A stretch of DNA of 64,000 nucleotides from Branchiostoma floridae (lineage: Eukaryota > Chordata > Leptocardii > Amphioxiformes > Branchiostomatidae). Location: positions 17,227,542 to 17,291,541 of the forward strand of contig NC_049986.1 in assembly GCF_000003815.2 (NCBI RefSeq), in the 5' to 3' direction. Position 1 is the first letter of the stretch; every line of letters starts with the position of its first letter. The position numbers were made by a program, and so were the translations under genes. The notes under the pieces were generated by a model. It was not told where the DNA came from and made no database searches. It saw only the letters and a list, made by a program, of their open reading frames with translations. This document shows positions 47,201 to 62,200 of the stretch, in pieces.

Positions 47201-50200
47201 ATCGTTGTATACCATGGTGACTAGCATCCTTCGTCTTTTGTGTGTTTGTTTGTTTGTTTGTTTTGTTGCCTTTTGTGTTCATTGGACCTATTTTGTGTGT
47301 ATCANNNNNNNNNNNNNNNNNNNNNNNNNNNNNNNNNNNNNNNNNNNNNNNNNNNNNNNNNNNNNNNNNNNNNNNNNNNNNNNNNNNNNNNNNNNNNNNN
47401 NNNNAGGAATGTTCTAGAAAACCTAGATGACAAGTCAACAGTTCCACCTTTCTTGGCTGGTGGCTACCACCAACAACACGTGTCATTGGTACACCATTCG
47501 AGGCAAAGCTCAATGGCTAATTTCTTTTAAAAGACATGATACACACAGCCTATATTAAGCATGTACTAGTATGTCATTCTTTTCTGTTTGCTTTTGAGAT
47601 ATTATATGTATAATCAAAATGCACAGGTTTTTTATAGATGGATTAGGGGATTTTCTGAATGTATTCGTCTACAAATGATGTAAAGAAGTCCACCTGTGTT
47701 ACAACATAACAATATGTCAAAACATACGCAACACGAAATGTTGATGCTACAGGTGTTATTGCCACTATGGTGTTTCATGACTGCCTCCTGGCCCTTTCAT
47801 TTTAACTCTAGTGGATAGAATCGGCCAAATTCAATACCACCAGTGCAATCACTACCGCCCAAAGAGCGGCGTCGACCTCGGTCTGTCTATACAGCTTACA
47901 CTGGCCTTGACTAGAAGAGTCTTATCTCATTTACAGAAAAACCTGCTCGTATATATTCAGCTCTAAAGTGAAGTTTGAAGTTATTCCCCTTGGCAAGTAT
48001 TAAAAGAAATGGTATACGCAGCCGGGTGTGAACCAGATTGTGTGATATAGTGGCAGAAGGAGGAAGTTTCGCTTATCTTTTTTACTGAAAATAAAGCCGA
48101 CAACCGTAAGAGCATATCGACCCGCACACCCGCGGTTGCGCACTTAAGAAGAAAACTTAACCGTAAGTTGAAGTATTCATTTCACTGATCTGTACACTGA
48201 ACATCTTGACAGCTGGCCATGTTGAGAGTTTCATAACATACCCACTGTATAAGCAAATTGAGCGCGCATTAAAGTTACTGCAGTCACACTTCATTCCACT
48301 AGGGCGGCAACCTCGCTGCGACCGAGTGATTTGACAGAACACTCGACAAATTTCATAGATTAAAAAGTTAAAGTTGCCTGTATACCTGTAACAGATGCTT
48401 AGGGTCGGCACTCATCTCCATTTCTACATTGCTGAAGCCACTATGTACAGCAGGGGGCTAGTCTGCTGGTAGTGATGTGTGTTTAACTCTTCCACTACTC
48501 TTCCACATTAGTTCTGAGAGCTAAGCAGAGAAAGCAGTGTGTATCATTTATAAAGTTCTTTGGTATGACTCGGCCGGGGATCGAACTCACGACATGCATG
48601 TACCGAATGCAAGGCGAACACTCTATCCACCCGGCCATGATTAAAACGTATCTTTTTTGTTTGGGGGTCATACTCCCAGATTTTGCATGATATTCCAATT
48701 ATGAAGTCATGGCTTAGATCAAATTTAGGTCTCAGCGCGATCGCCGTCATGAGAAACACATAATACGTTGTATGAGATTGATTAGCCACGTAACAGGTGG
48801 CCACTCTGGAACATACCACGCCTGGAGATGTTTTCATCACTCCGAAATCACCATGGTCACATCTTAGCCTTGCTTGCTTCACATGATGTATAGTATACAT
48901 CTATCCATGGTAACGTTAAATGGAGATTACAGAAGCCTCCCAGTGAAAAGCGTCCACCTACGCATTCGGAGGGAAATTACATTCCCTAATAAAGCACACC
49001 GAATGGACTGTGTGTGCTTCTGCGTCATGGATGAATCTGTTCTAGTGCAGCTAAATGAAGATGATCTTCCCACAGTAGTAGATATGGGAGTCATCTGAGG
49101 TCTTAGGATCCCTGTTTCCGCAGATATCGGGAAAAACTGTATCTAGATCGTGACTTAGAAGCATCAATCTAGTATGTAGGCACTTATAATTAACAACGCC
49201 CCTATCTCCACCAGTCTATTCTCATCAGAAGCCCCGGCGCTGACGGATGAACCACTCCAACTGCAGAAATAGCAGCGTGTTTATTTGTATTTCTCGATAA
49301 GAATTAGAATAATTACTGCGTGATTCCTACTCAATGAGCGGCCAGCTAAACCACATATAACAAAGTTCTGAGTTTTAGCCTTTCTATTGTTGGTAACACA
49401 ACATAAGAGAGATAGAGTGAACGTATTTGACTGACGTTGAGTGCATTTTTTAGCCGTTAAGAGATTCCTGCTGTTGTGACTGATTAGACATCGTGGTAAT
49501 TGGTCCATTCTGGCGGTTTTCCTGCTTTCAGCGCCCAGCGGGGCTTTTAATCCACAAGAGGGATGGCACTCTCCTCTGGTCTGTACTCCGAGCTAGTGAC
49601 TAATCACCCACTACTGGAGCCTAAAACATCCCCGCGGCACCGAATCATTAGGACTTCCTCTGTTTCCTGGTCCTCCCTGGATGCAGGTTGTACGCAGGAA
49701 GTTGTTACAAGGCTCTCAGAGGACGTTTCTTCTGTGGAATGTTTTAAATGGTGCTCCGATGCGAAGGTCCCCGACGGTGATTTCTGTGTGTACCATACTC
49801 TGCGTGTGCAGACATTTGTTCAACCTTCCTACCCTCTTAGATTCTATAATGTAGGCAACTTTTCTGGACGAACTTTTTAATTGGATGCTCGTATACGTTT
49901 GCGGGTTCCCAGAGGATGTCATCCATAGCATTAACATGGCCTAAGGTAGAGAGGCAGCAGCAACAGAGTAAGGGCAAGTCACTATATAATCTCTAAAACT
50001 ATGCTTCACTGCGGGTCTGATATTCGGACCCACTATTGCTCTTACCCTAAACTGTTACTGCGAACACAGATCAGGGCAGAACAAAATAATATATTAATAA
50101 AAAGATATAGAGATAGTGGAACTGGTAATATGCTGTTTCATCCTCCCATCAGTGCACCGACCCTGCTATCTCATATTGCAGGCAGCGTGATGTATGACAC

Positions 50201-53200
50201 AACATTTGGATCTTCAGTGGCCTGGAGCGCCGTCTTCAGCTAATGACGCACACGACGTGCAGTCTGCTTATTAGTGTCATCGTTAAAACAGCTTGATATT
50301 TGATTTGTCTTGCGTTCATCAATTTCAAAGCTCTCCTCATCCACAGAAAATATATCAAAGAATGTGCAGACTTTACAAATTCTTCCAGTGGTAGTGTAAG
50401 CCTATTCTCATACCATACTGCACACTCTTGAATTAGATAGATAAGCATTATGGAACTGTGAGATTCGAGTGAGATCCATGGTTCGAATCCTGCTATGGCA
50501 CCGATCTCGTGCCCTTGGGAAGGGCACTTTAAATGACTTTCCTCACTTCACTCAGGTTAAAATGAGTACATAGCTTCGGTTAGGGCCGTCTCTCGGATAA
50601 GAAGGTATTTGGGGAAGGTATTGTGCCACACTATATGCGCGTAAAAGAGAACCCACCACACCTTTTGAAAAAGAATAAGCTTATGGCCCGGTGTGCGATG
50701 GAGCAAATCCTTCTGTCTGGAGTTGGTGATTCACTTCAAATCACCCCGATGGAGGCCTGGCGAACCTCCGTATCGTATCAGCCACACGGTGATTTACATC
50801 ATTTGCCTGGACGGGAGACCTGCAGCTGGCTCAATGTATAATTGTTGCGCAATAAAGTTTTTATGAAATTGCTAGATCAGACAAAAAATTGTCAGTAACC
50901 AAATAATGTATGAACTCTTGTTACTTATGCTTTACAGTCTAATTTATGCAAATTAGTCAAGAAAATCGAGAAAATTCCACCACACATTTTCTATACTGAC
51001 CAGCCGTTGACTACGGTTTTATTTCCAGTTTAATTATTCTATTCCTCACGTGCGCGTGTTTCAGCAACCATTTCGCCTAGTAATCACCACTTTATGGGAC
51101 CGACCTTAAATCTAATGTACACAGAAATTCACGTTACCCATTCACTTCGCTTGATTGCTACTCAGCACCAGCCAACGGCTTCATCTGATATACGATGTCA
51201 TCAGGATTCTACGTGACGTTAACGTTACTATTTTCAGGGTTGCGTAACATATCTTGGTCCTTGAAACTGATAGCGACTCGTTAATCTCGGTTTCATCTGC
51301 GGTTTGATCCTTCTGCTCTAATCCTGGGCGGTAAGCTCAGCACCACTAGTTGAAAAGAGGGGCTAATCCAAAACTAATTAAATCTTCCGAATCGATGTGG
51401 TTGGTTCATGTTTTGCCACCCGCGAACGGTTGTAATGGTGTAGTACGACACGATCGTCAAAACCACGAAGGCGTTTCTGAAGATCCAGTAGTGCTCTAAG
51501 TGCATACTACTAATCCGATGGGCGGCAACCTCAACACCACTGGTCGAGAAGAGGGGCTAATCAAAAACTAATTGACTTACCGAATCGATGTGGTTGTCTC
51601 ATGTTTTGCCACGAACTGTTGTGTAATATGATCGTCAGAACCACGAAGGCGTTTCTAAAGATCTAGTAGTGCTCTAGGTGCATACTAGTAATCCAATGGG
51701 CGGCAACCTCAACACCACTGGTCAAGAAGAGGAGCTAATCAAAAACTAATTGATTCCCCAAATCTATGTTTTGCCACGAACTGTTGTGTAATATGATCGT
51801 CAGAACTACGAAGGCCCTTCTGAAGAGCTCTTAGTGCTCTACGTGCGTCTTTGTGATGAATACAAAGGTTTATTCACCACTTCAGGTCTGTCACATCAAC
51901 ATAGAACTGATTTTTCCTTTTTCGCATCATGCTGTGATTTTATTTATTGACGGTGAATGCAGTGACTGGCAAGAACATATGTTAGAATCCACTACTCTGC
52001 TAAGCTACCTTTCCTCTCGATATATATGCATCCTGGCTTGATGGTGATTTTCGGCCCTCGGGCATTGGATCTTGGAAGGGAAAGTAAACCTCCATGGCTG
52101 TGCAGTCTTACAGCAACGGAAAGAAAAATGCCAATACCTCCATGGGTGTGCAGTCTTACAACTGAAAGGACAATATCAATTCCTCCATGGATGTGCAGTC
52201 TTACAACGGAAAGAAAAATGCCAATTCCTCCATGGCTGTGCAGTCTTACAACGGAAAGAAAAGTGCCAATTCCTCCATGGGTGTGCATTCTTACAACGGA
52301 AAGAAAAATGCCAATTCCTCCATGGCTGTGCAGTCTTACAACAACGGAAAGAAAAATGCCAATACCTCCATGGCTGTGCAGTCTTACAACAACGGAAAGA
52401 AAAATTCCAATTCCTCCATGGATGTGCAGTCTTACAACGGAAAGAAAAGTGCCAATTCCTCCATGGGTGTGCATTCTTACAACGGAAAGAAAAATGCCAA
52501 TTCCTCCATGGCTGTGCAGTCTTACAACGGAAAGAAAAATGCCCATTCCTCCATGGACGTGCAGTCCAACAGGTGGAAGACGCCTGCTACATACATGATT
52601 TATGTTTTACCATCATTTTCAGATGAAAAACCTACCTAGGTTTGCACAAGTCCATATTTTGTAGCTCTAACATATCGTAGAGTTGTTCACCATATCAAGG
52701 TAAAGTAAGAAAAGTTGCTGTGCAATTTACCGCACCATGTCAGCATTGCATGTATCGCTCATATCATATCAGTCTTCGCATATTCATATCAAATCCATCT
52801 TCTATCACCCACCCTTGACACACCCAGTGAAACACATATCACGACGTCTCTTCCCTCGCAGCAGGTTTCCATTCCTAGAAACCTTCCAAACATCCCAGCA
52901 GTTCGATAAACCGGAGGCCCGCGAAACAGGTGCCACTTCGCGATACAGTTGTGTTCCATTAGTGAACCTTGCCGCAGTAACTGCCCATTACTCACGGAAC
53001 CAAACCGATGTGTTTCATTTATCTAGCGTAGACATGCGCCAGATTTGGACTGGGACAAGCTGAAAGAGAAAAGCTGAGAGACGGCTGTACTTTTGTCTTG
53101 CTATGTACTTTTCTGGACACAGATTACGGACAGACAATATGCAAGAACTGAGCAGACACGGCAAAATGACTTTCCATTTGTATGGAATACATCCGTGGCA

Positions 53201-56200
53201 CAAAATTTCGAAACGTTTCATTACTATTAGGTAACATCAATTTATAGAGTTATGATGATCTTTTCTATCTCTGCCATCAAGTACACATTCAAATTTTGAG
53301 CACGAACGCAACATTCCAGTTTACATGTGATATGAGATATAAATATGTTTTGTCTGTTGGCCCTGCGACATTTTGGAGTCATACGAAAAGCCAGCGAGTT
53401 GCTACCTGCCATATATCTATTTGAATAGTGACCCTTTCATAGGCTTAGTCTAATCCAAATAAGGCTGTGATATCCATTACAAGGCAGTGATATTGCCTGA
53501 CGCCACTGGAAGCTCAGCATTCCTTATCTTGTCTTAGTAGGAGCTATTTTGGGCCTGTCAGAGGGAGATGAGAACAGGTCAAGAGCAATCCTGCCTCATC
53601 CTGATCAAATTTGGGTAGTAACAAGTAGTGTGCTGTACGGAATAGACAGTAGTAGATGTCTGGTACGTACTGGGGGAACGAAGACGACCTTCAGACTTGG
53701 TGGAATGACGAATGGGGTATTGGGAAAACATATGCTAACGTTTCACATGAGTGCACATAAAATTATCATTTGTTGACAGAAATAAGACATGAACAGGAAC
53801 AATACTGACGAGATAAACAGATAACAGACTGCTGACATTGCAAACTCTTTGCACCACCAACTGTAAGTATAATATCGACGGCGATCCTATACCAACATCT
53901 TTATGTCTGTTTATTCTGATGTGTAAATATATAGCTATTCAAACTGTTTGTCCCTCCTATTTGAAAACTACCATCCGTTGACGGTAGTTTGCGATTAATC
54001 ATTTGTATGTATCTGTCTCATGCCTGGCTGGCAATCCATCGTGGCATCCTTATCCTTGACACTCTTTCTACCCCCCAAGACGATTTTACATGAAATCATG
54101 AAGGATCGATAGCTTTAAAGGCGCTTAGGGGGAACTTTGGAGAAGTGGTGAGGGGAATCTTGTTGTTGTGGCACCAAAGGGTCAGCTTTCACTCTGGTTT
54201 TCAGATCTTGCCGTGTGCACTGAGTGACCCTCAAAGCGTGATCCACAAGATTTTCCAGAAAAGTACCTAGTACTTTGTTGTTATCATTTCTCATTACTTC
54301 CCCCCAGTGACTTGAACGTCCTTCATTTTAGCTAACCGACATCTGTGATGGATTGCTTATGTACGCCGGCAAAACTTAGAGCGACTCCATCTACTCTGCG
54401 GATCGGAGAGAGCCAGCCAGTGACTGTGAAGGATTACATAGCCTTTCTGTGACACGCATGGATAGTTACTTTAGATGCCCAAAGCTTCTGGTGTTGAAAG
54501 CCTTACAAAGTCGTCTCAGCAGGATTTTGAAAGATGATTTTTTTTTTATATCAAAAGTTTTTCTTCTACTGTTTATTTCCCAAACTCTCCCGGTCTTTCC
54601 CTTTCTTTCAGAATATTGGGAATTCCTCCTTTCTCTCTTTTTCATTTTCTCTCTATTTCAAAGAAGACTTTTGGCAATCATTGATTGAACAATGTCCTAC
54701 AAATGATTATAGTCGTGTAGTAGTAGTAGAGTTAGACATCGACCAACACAACGCCACTCCCGACAGTGGGGTTATAGCAAGGCGTTATTTTGTACCAGAC
54801 GTGCAATTTTGCTGTAGCTATCTGTCTATAGCTATGTATATTGCTAAAATGGGCATTTGCTTATGCCGAAAGTGCATATATTGATTTTAATTTATAGTGT
54901 AAGATGTTGATCATATAACGATTTACATCCTTTATTGTTTTCTTGCTATGTCATAATTTCATCGGTAGCATGATCAGTTTGGAAGAATCGTAGTATGCCT
55001 TAAAATAAAGAAATTATTTGTTCCCTTTTCTTTGCCTCAACAAATCTAGCTAGCTTTGAACACCCAGAGCTATGTACTGATTGGACCTGAGTCGAGTTTA
55101 GAGTGCGTTTCCAATGGTATAATGTTTGGTTCCCTACGGAGTTGAACGCAAAACATGAAGATTTTCATTCGCAATATTCCTATCCACAAGACCACTTTGC
55201 CACCTTAGAGCAACTTGCCAAATTCATTCCAAACAACACCATGTTCCAATCAACGATCATGTTGGTTACCTGGGAAGCAATGTTTTTTTTTCTTTTCTTC
55301 TAAGCTTCTAGCTATCTTCCAGTGGTTTTACAAATTACATGTACCTAACCCAGTAGAATACGAAAATACTTTCAAGCAGTTACCTGTATTTTACGTTTCT
55401 TATAATAATGATCGTTCAAGCGACATGATCCATTTAATGAGTAGTTAGAGGCAAACGTTTTCGTTACTGCACAATCTTCTAACTCCGTTGGTCATCGATT
55501 CACAACGTAATGGCAGCACTGGGAGGTGCCACTTGATAAATTTCTACCCTGATACCACTTATTGCGAACGTACTTTACTGTACTCTATGTGAGAACGATT
55601 TTATGTCCCTCCTGTCGTGAAGAAACTTGTTTTCCTCTCTCACCAACCTTTCATTATAAAAGCGTCTACTCACAGCCCAGTTTATGACTGCGATGAAAGA
55701 CTTAATGCACCTATGGGAAAAGTAGGGATTGACATATGGGCTAACTGTGGGTCAGCTGCAGGGAATTATTGGGCAGGGCTGCGTTTTTCGTGATTTGTGA
55801 GACTGCTGATGCTCGCTTCATGAACCTCCTGCGTCACTGCCTTCCGTTTATAGGTACTCAGCGGTTCGAAGCAGTTACACTGGGGGTCACGGAGTCGTTT
55901 TGTTCTCCTAAGGGGAGGTCTAGATTTATTTGTTATATCAATGGGCTACATTTGGAATTTATGGTTTGACACAAGCTATTACATAATGTACTTGCTTTAA
56001 ACGTTCAATTGTCACCCCCCCCCCCCCAAGAGGAAACGATTCAACACATCTATATAATATACTACATACACATGTATAATGTAGTATAATGTATGCCATG
56101 TCAAGCTACTAAGTACATTTACATTGCTATATTCCTTTTTATTTTTCTATCATTTTTATTGGTTGCTCGGCAGGCTGTTCATACTTCAGAAACATCAGTG

Positions 56201-59200
56201 GTTCCCCAAAGTTTATAAACAGTAAAATTTAGCAACTCATATATGTTTATGTTATTGCAGTGCAATCCAGGAATCGGCACGAACGTGATGTACCGCCTGA
56301 TCTACCACCCACCTCCCAAACTCATGTTACTGACCGGCTGCAGCAGCGTGTCCACACACATCGCCGAGGCAGCCTACATGTGGAACCTCATGGTGGTGAG
56401 TACCCCCCGCTCTTAAAGTTGTATCTCACTGCACCTGGATCACCGGTGTGGCATTGCGAGGTTCGAAAGATTACTCAACTTCAGAGATTTAAAGAAAAAC
56501 GAATTTTCTTACGTTTTGTGTATTTTGTTGTCTTCTTATTCATACTTTTACGTATTACGCAATATCTTAATTGATAATAGGTGTTGATGCACTTGAAGAT
56601 GTGGAAGCCGTGAGCAACATTCGACTCATTGAAGATGTATATCTTCTAATGTCCATGTATCGTCAGTTTTGTTAACTACATAACCCTAGCCAATATCTAA
56701 CCCTAACCCTGTATCCGCTCGGATGCTCCCCAACCCCATACAGTTACAGCAAACTTTACTCAGTGCTCCGGTCGCAGGTGCATGTGATGGTAACTCTAAT
56801 ATTATCATCGATTAAACGGTCGTCACCCGCAGTTGAAGCAAAACTAAGCCATCCAACTTCCACGCTGCCGTTTTTCGAAAGGCTTATAATGTTGATTTGT
56901 CGTCACATTGGCCACTTTATCACCGCCCGTTCTATCGCCCGAAACACTATTAGTATGGACGGCAGCAAAATTCCTAAATGAGAATAATAAATAATTTGTT
57001 GGAGGGGTGCAGAGCTTGATCCTAAGAAGTAATTGGTTCTAACAGCTAAAGAGCTACTAGCTTTCCTACATAACTATACATGAAGTAAACAGATTAAATG
57101 TACTGTAAAATGACCAAGGATTTACCTTCTCGATACTCTTTGAAAGGCCGCAATGTAGATCTATAACTCTTAGAACCAAGTGATTATAAAGGCGCCATTT
57201 TCGTTAAAAGTGAAACCAGGACCTTAATGATATCTTGCCTGGTGGTCGAAAGATCATTTCGCACATACGTAATGATCATTAATATGATCACTTCTCGACG
57301 GTGATGTTTTTTGGGGGCCAACATTAGCGTGTTTAGTATTGGTTGTCTTGTTATCGTGCCAGTCACACAACATCTGACCTCGACCTTTATGATTCTCCCC
57401 TTCCAAGCTCGCGTATGGATCCAGCTCACCGGCCCTCTCAGATCGAAAGCGGTTCCGGACATTCTTCCGGACCCATCCGTCCGCCGTGCTCCACAACCAG
57501 GCCCGGATCCGGATGTTTCAGTACTACCAGTGGAGCAAGATCTCCATCATACAGGAGACACAGGAGGTCTTCACGTCGGTGGGTCTCATTCGTCTGTTTG
57601 TAGTCACATGACTATGACGCGATTTAGCACCTGCCGTGTTGGTCGGTTGCATTATCGGGAGGTGTTTCTACGGATATGTGATAAATGACACAGATATCAT
57701 ATAAACCTTGATTGTGTATATTTACGTGATGTGTGAAGAAGAAAAAATCAAGCTTCTCAAGGATGGAGAAAGCTATTGGTCTTCTGGTATGCAACAACGG
57801 TCAAATAGTTATACTAAGGGATAGATTTCATTTCAATTTTATTTATTTAGCCAGGTATACACTCTCAGATGAGATCAGAGTAGTCACCACAGCTATTGGA
57901 ATTAAAACATCCTTTAAAACATCCACCCGTATTGGAGGGTGAACGGTGTATGCACAGTTTTTACTTATATATTGGGTAATAATGACCTAGACATGACTGA
58001 TTTGCATCTGCATACTTAGAGATTGTTAGAGGAGAAATGTTTCATTTTTAATTGCTGCCCTCGTCATCTCAGGTCTATTCGATACACCAAGCCACGAACT
58101 GATCCGAAGGTGTATAGAACAGTTTTTTTAGTTCGAATTGCTCCGCGGTCCTTAGCAACACCTTTCTTAAGAAACACTTGTCGCGTGACAGGTGGATGAA
58201 CTTCCATCCGAGTTTTACAGCTGCTTTAGACCTGATTCGCAGCCCTTTCATAAAGATGCGATGTATGAGCCAGAGAAGGATACCATGTAATATCGACATG
58301 ATCCATTTTTGCGGGGTTTTCATGACTATCAAATCTAGTTTCATGATCACATCCATAGCACGGTGAAAATAGCAAATTTCGGTGCCTTACTGAGCAAATT
58401 TTTCATCGAACTTTGATTTCGGGGCATTTGCTTTTCGCTCTCGATTCCGTCTTCAATGACTAGTGAGCTGGCTTTGTATAGCGTTCTGTCTGTGCTCTAG
58501 CGGTGCACTGTTCCATCAATGACATATCTAAAACCGCTTGTGTGAAGATATGAGGCTCCACTCCTCTCTGTAGTTCAAGATTCATCGTATCAATTTTCCA
58601 GCCAATTTAGCTCTGCGCCTTCAATTGCTTGTTTCAATTTCTTGCCTCAGTGACTCATACCGAGGAGTAACCTTTATCAACTGCCATCAGTACCAATAAA
58701 AGAAACATTGAACATTTGATTCCTAAGGGATCTAAGATGAAAAAAGTTGGGGTTTTTTTCATTGTGTTGAAATTCATAAGGTTAGCCTCAGTATCATCAA
58801 TGGGATTTTTTTTCTTTGTTCATAGCTGCAAATGTTTTATTACCTCCTGGCAATAATTTCTCCATGCTTACTGATTACTCTTTTATAAGATGGAGTAAGA
58901 AAAACATTCAATAAAGCATACTGAGATATATTTTTGTGGTCACACAATTGTACAGGAATAGATGAACATGTGAATATTTTCAATTATATTGCCAGTGCAG
59001 CTGTGAACGGATGCTTATAACCTTTCCCATTGATTCTCAGCTTCCTGTGTGATCGTATGCAGATTGCAAAATCACGTATTTGCCGACTACAAATAAGTTT
59101 TCCCCACTACAGAGCTGGTAACAATCAGCATCGTTTATCAAAATACAGCTCTAGCCCACAGCATCATAACGCCAGTCAATTTCAACACGTTACTGGCGCT

Positions 59201-62200
59201 CGCTAATAGCTTTGGGCTCTGAGCAACGGATTTTTCCACATCAGCGGATTGTTCCTTTCCGGTTGTGATATGAAATCAACTGAATACAATTCATAATTAT
59301 GTCTCCACCGCCGGCCGAGTTGATGTTTTTCAAACGTCTGATCTTTTCAAACGTCTCCACCGACGCGTATAGAAGTCGGAGCCAGTCACATCATGGGGTG
59401 TTATTTATCAACAGCTGAAGTGTAGCCGCTGGCAAGCCGAGTATGCAAACGGCTTCAGGAGGATCCGTTATTAATCATTTTACTGGTAAACCCCAAAATT
59501 TAACTTGTGGTGCAAACATCTGCACCTCTAAATCTCTAATTTAAAAGCTATGAGTAACTGCGATGAATCTTCCTCCTTTAGATAGAACATTCCCGACAAA
59601 ACTGGTTTAAGCTATCTTTAAGTAATTTATTCCGTCTGAAACTATTTTATTCTAACGTTATCTGGTCAGAAAACAGGCATCAAAACCCACTTCACATGCA
59701 ATGCGATGAGATCAAGACCAGGTGACAGCCGACAGAACCATGCAACCCCAAGGGGTGTTGGAGACAGAAGATTAATTCTCCTGAAAATAGCTTTGAGCCG
59801 TGTAATGTATCATGATGCCTACCTCGTCTGACGGTGACAGTTGGTGACTGCTTTATATTCAGTCGTTGCATTTGCAATTACTGTATTACAACGACACAAA
59901 ACGTCATGCAGTCAAACAACTACCATACGTGCGTCTATAGATCGCTTACTAATAGTCTAACAACATTCTTCAAATTCCCTCTACATGTAGACATGTTGTG
60001 AGTGATAAATCACTGTCACTCATCTTACATTTTAAGGTACAAACATCCGAAGCAATCATACTGTGCAGTTGTGCTTAGAATATTAGACACGCCGGTGGCT
60101 AAAACATCATTGCTCACAAAGAATGTGATGAAGACTGAACGAAAACGGATGGTCCGTGATGCGTCGGTGTGGGATTCCATCCATTCGTGTTTCAAGAGAT
60201 TTTAAAATCCATATCTCATGCTCTGTTTGGAAGCCAATGGGATTGCTGGCGTTTATTAATTACGTTTTATGATGAAACTTTCATTTCAATGTTAGTTGTT
60301 ATATGAACGTTATGAACAAACCATTCAAGACACATCGTACGTTGCATGGATACTGTTATGCTGATGTTTGCAATTGAACAATACTATGAAAATAGATTTG
60401 TAGCATCCAATCAGCTGCACCAGACGTTCTTTATTTATTGCCATGTCAACTTATGATTCATCTTTTTATCCAGACCATAGAGGATCTGGAGAAAAGAGCT
60501 AAAGAGGCCAACATCACCATAGCTACCAGGCAGAGTTTCCTTTCAGATCCGACCAATGCCGTTCGTAGCCTCAAGGTACGTCATTCTGCCTATTGGTTAG
60601 GCCGTCAATCACGTACAAGCAGGGGGTTCAGCTAGCCGGGAGCTTCAGTCCTTACTTCTTGGGATTGTTATTTAGAGCGTTCTTTCGTACCCAATACAGT
60701 AAATCAGTTTACAGTTACAGCTCATAAAACTCTGATTCTTGAAAAAGACAATAAAGTCGAAACCGGTAGAATACCGTCGTCTCTGAGCTGTCATTTTCCC
60801 AAGCTACGAATGAGCTCGTAAAACTCTTGTAATGGTTAGAAGGGACCACCCAGCCTTTGTGGGAAAGCATGTGTTTGCAAGGTGTTGCTGGCAGATTCTG
60901 CTACTGTTCAAACTTGTGTGATTAAAAGTCTCACGTGTAGTGCACAATTGAACACGTATCATACCCGCTTCACTATAAGTCCCACAAGAGGCCCACTTGA
61001 ATTCAGTTGTAATTATACTTATAGAGGTAGTTTTGAGACGGCTAGAAGTGTTTCATAAATCTTCACTGGTAGTGAATGTTTCCCAAACACGTGGTACTCA
61101 TGGCACGGATCGTTTGTCTTGCAGCGCCAGGATGCCAGGATCATCGTCGGTGTTTTCTACGAGGACATGGCGCTCAAAGTTTTCTGTCAGGTGAGCCGAA
61201 GGACAGACATTCTGAAACATTCTGAAACTTCTTATTACGATGCTTTTCTTTGTCTATAAAGAACCACCTCGCTTTTTGTTTCAGTACTGTCACATTATTC
61301 GCTTGTTATTCTCTATAAAGGGCACAAGAGCGGTAAATATCTTTTTAGATGAAAACAGCTTTATGATAACTGCTATCTTAGTGTCTGCCCACACTATTGC
61401 CAGTAAAGCGTTATCTACGGTCTATTTCGATTCATGCGTAATGGTACGCCATTCACAATCCACAAGGGGTGAGATGTTCTGAATGCTGCGTGTGAGCCTT
61501 TTACATTTCGACCATTAAAATGTCACCGATCATCAGAGGATGTTCGTGTTCGACCTGACTTCCCGAGATAAGACGAGAACTTATGGCTTTATGTCCGTCT
61601 TGGGATCCATTTTCCAACAAATGGTACCGGAAAGGATCCATTTCTGCAGACTAGCCCTTTGGACAAGATAACGTTTATAGCGACCTACATATAGTTCCAT
61701 TTGCTCTATGATATCTCAGAGCACTATAGCTAGTGAAGGCAACAATCCAGAGTCAGAGGTTCAAACCTATCAGTGTCACTCCTGTCACGCCTTTTTATTC
61801 AAAAATAAGGCCATGTTGATTTGATTATATGGATGACATCCGCGCGCGCATTAATTTTCGGCCGTTTCCAAAAATGGAAAAAAAAACGTTTTCAACCATA
61901 CTGCAAATCATACAAAGCAGCTTTAAAATAAGCAAATATATGCCGTGGATTGCAAAAACAAATATCGGTCAAAAGATATTCCAAGGTCAAGGAAGATGTG
62001 AAAGAACAAAAATTGTTGTTCGGTATGCTGTATTCTGTGTGTTCAGTTATCTGTTCAACCTTCCACTTAGATTTCATGATGAAGGCAACTTTTTCTATCA
62101 AACGTTTTTTATCCGCACACTCGCATCAGTTTTGGGGGTTCCCAAAGGATGTCATCCATCAAATCAACATCGCCTAAAGAGTCTTTGGGTTGATGGATGC

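Larger units (their letters stand above)
38509..56260 (+). other. Intron 1 of the GABA-B receptor gene
   Basis: This intron is 17.7 kb and contains no supported nested gene on either strand. It holds both assembly gaps, a 121-bp tandem duplication (41147-41365), a hairpin (41556-41627), two SINE-type repeats, two tandem arrays (51326-51850 and 52080-52580) and a poly-C run near 56017. Confidence 0.7.

Noticed and set aside
52026-52639. Several 150-190-codon proteins
   Set aside because: Frames through the 45-bp minisatellite inside a receptor intron.
56690-56720. Interstitial telomere repeat (CTAACCCTAACCCTG)
   Set aside because: Only about two units; too short to be meaningful.
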